Source: Dallia pectoralis
Lineage: Eukaryota; Chordata; Actinopteri; Esociformes; Umbridae
Reading direction: 5' to 3'
NCBI GenBank assembly: GCA_029465975.1
Contig: CM055745.1
Location: 14,834,812 to 14,898,811, forward strand
DNA length: 64,000 nucleotides
The position numbers and the translations under genes are program-made. This document shows positions 63,455 through 64,000 of this stretch, piece after piece (the first letter of the stretch is position 1; each line of letters starts with the position of its first letter). A model generated the notes under the pieces. The model saw nothing but the letters and a program-made list of their open reading frames with translations, was not told where the DNA came from and searched no databases.

Positions 63455-64000
63455 CCATAGCCCATACATATATTTTATATATTTAATTTTATATTTTATA
63501 CCCACTGTACATAGCTAAATGTAAAATTTCAGTCTTTTGCTTTTTTATCTGTCACATGTGTATTAAATTACTTGTTTGTGTAAACTCACTTGGCAATAAA
63601 AACATTTCTGATTCAGATTGTACCAATGACCAGGAGGTTTTGAATTTCCGTCCAACTGTCAACAATAAAACCATAGTTGAAGTGTCGTGTCACTAACCTA
63701 TAACTGTGTCTAAAAAAATATTTTTTTTCTGATTATTGACAAAGCAATATGCTACGTGCATCATGTTTTAATTTAATACATTTTGTCACTGTTGAGTTGT
63801 TTAACCATAATTGTGCAACGTTTAAGTCTTCACATTGAACCAGAGATGAATATGACTTAAATAAAATAAGCACCCATATGCACGATAGAGGAAGAAAATC
63901 CATTAGGCCTGTAATCAGTGTCGTGTCAGCTGTTTAAGAAATACAAAGGCAAACTGAATTTTCCTCCTTACAGTCTCTCCACACAATCCATTCTCGTGAA
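63455..64000. other. Tc1 remainder, LINE-tail-like sequence, then nothing recognised
   Basis: 63455-63480 continues the Tc1 relic. TTGGCAATAAAAACATTTCT at 63589 resembles a LINE 3' tail (inverse of 37256). The rest is AT-rich and unassigned. Confidence 0.45.

Overview
The window looks like a stretch of teleost fish chromosome: AT-rich, gene-poor and heavily built from transposable elements. This rests on Sushi/Tf1-type chromoviruses, several Tc1-like relics, hAT, Harbinger and Kolobok elements, fish-type LINE tails, and a two-exon interferon-induced transmembrane (IFITM) gene. The species cannot be named from sequence alone. The only intact host gene I can support is the IFITM-like gene at 401-1268 (minus strand). 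A second, broken copy lies at 25093-25836 inside a direct duplication (about 1-1245 versus 24739-25838).

Left part (1-25.9 kb). Between the two IFITM copies lies nested mobile DNA. A minus-strand Ty3/gypsy element spans 1613-15000. It has LTRs at both ends, a tRNA-His primer site and a TCAG target duplication. A plus-strand Sushi-like chromovirus (8424-13765, TSD TAAAC) sits inside its gag reading frame, and a LINE 3' end (4428-4850) sits inside its pol. Next come a 1.0 kb Harbinger-like element (15720-16719), a Tc1 relic, a short palindromic MITE, and an hAT element (18442-23357). The hAT is split by a compact non-autonomous LTR retrotransposon (18852-22427, TSD CTTTG). Its internal region is one repeat-rich frame, broken twice by indels in tandem arrays. 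A retrovirus-like LTR and leader follow, with 75-bp repeats and a 31-bp array of tRNA-Pro-like primer sites (about 23640-24480).

Middle part (25.9-48 kb). This holds a 1.3 kb hAT with an 8-bp TSD, a solo LTR, several tandem-repeat arrays, and an hAT with a BED-finger ORF (35127-35965). There is also a 3.4 kb non-LTR retrotransposon with a 5' inversion and a 12-bp TSD (37457-40817), Tc1 fragments, and a Kolobok-like element with TTAA ends (45934-47619). The Kolobok carries a THAP-like stretch and a P2X7-C-terminus-like ORF.

Right part (48-64 kb). This is mostly unannotated, possibly with conserved non-coding elements. It includes a second MITE copy, two inverted, internally deleted copies of one L2-like LINE (50569-51512 plus; 59880-61846 minus), a local tandem duplication split by a 479-bp fold-back element, an internally deleted Tc1 element (56670-57652), and another Tc1 relic split by a solo LTR.

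The elements record layered insertions: LTR element in LTR element, LTR element in hAT, LINE in LINE, and solo LTR in Tc1. Two LTR elements show complementarity between the site next to the 5' LTR and a position inside the LTR, the signature of Tf1/Sushi self-priming. All claims come from reading the sequence; no database search was run.
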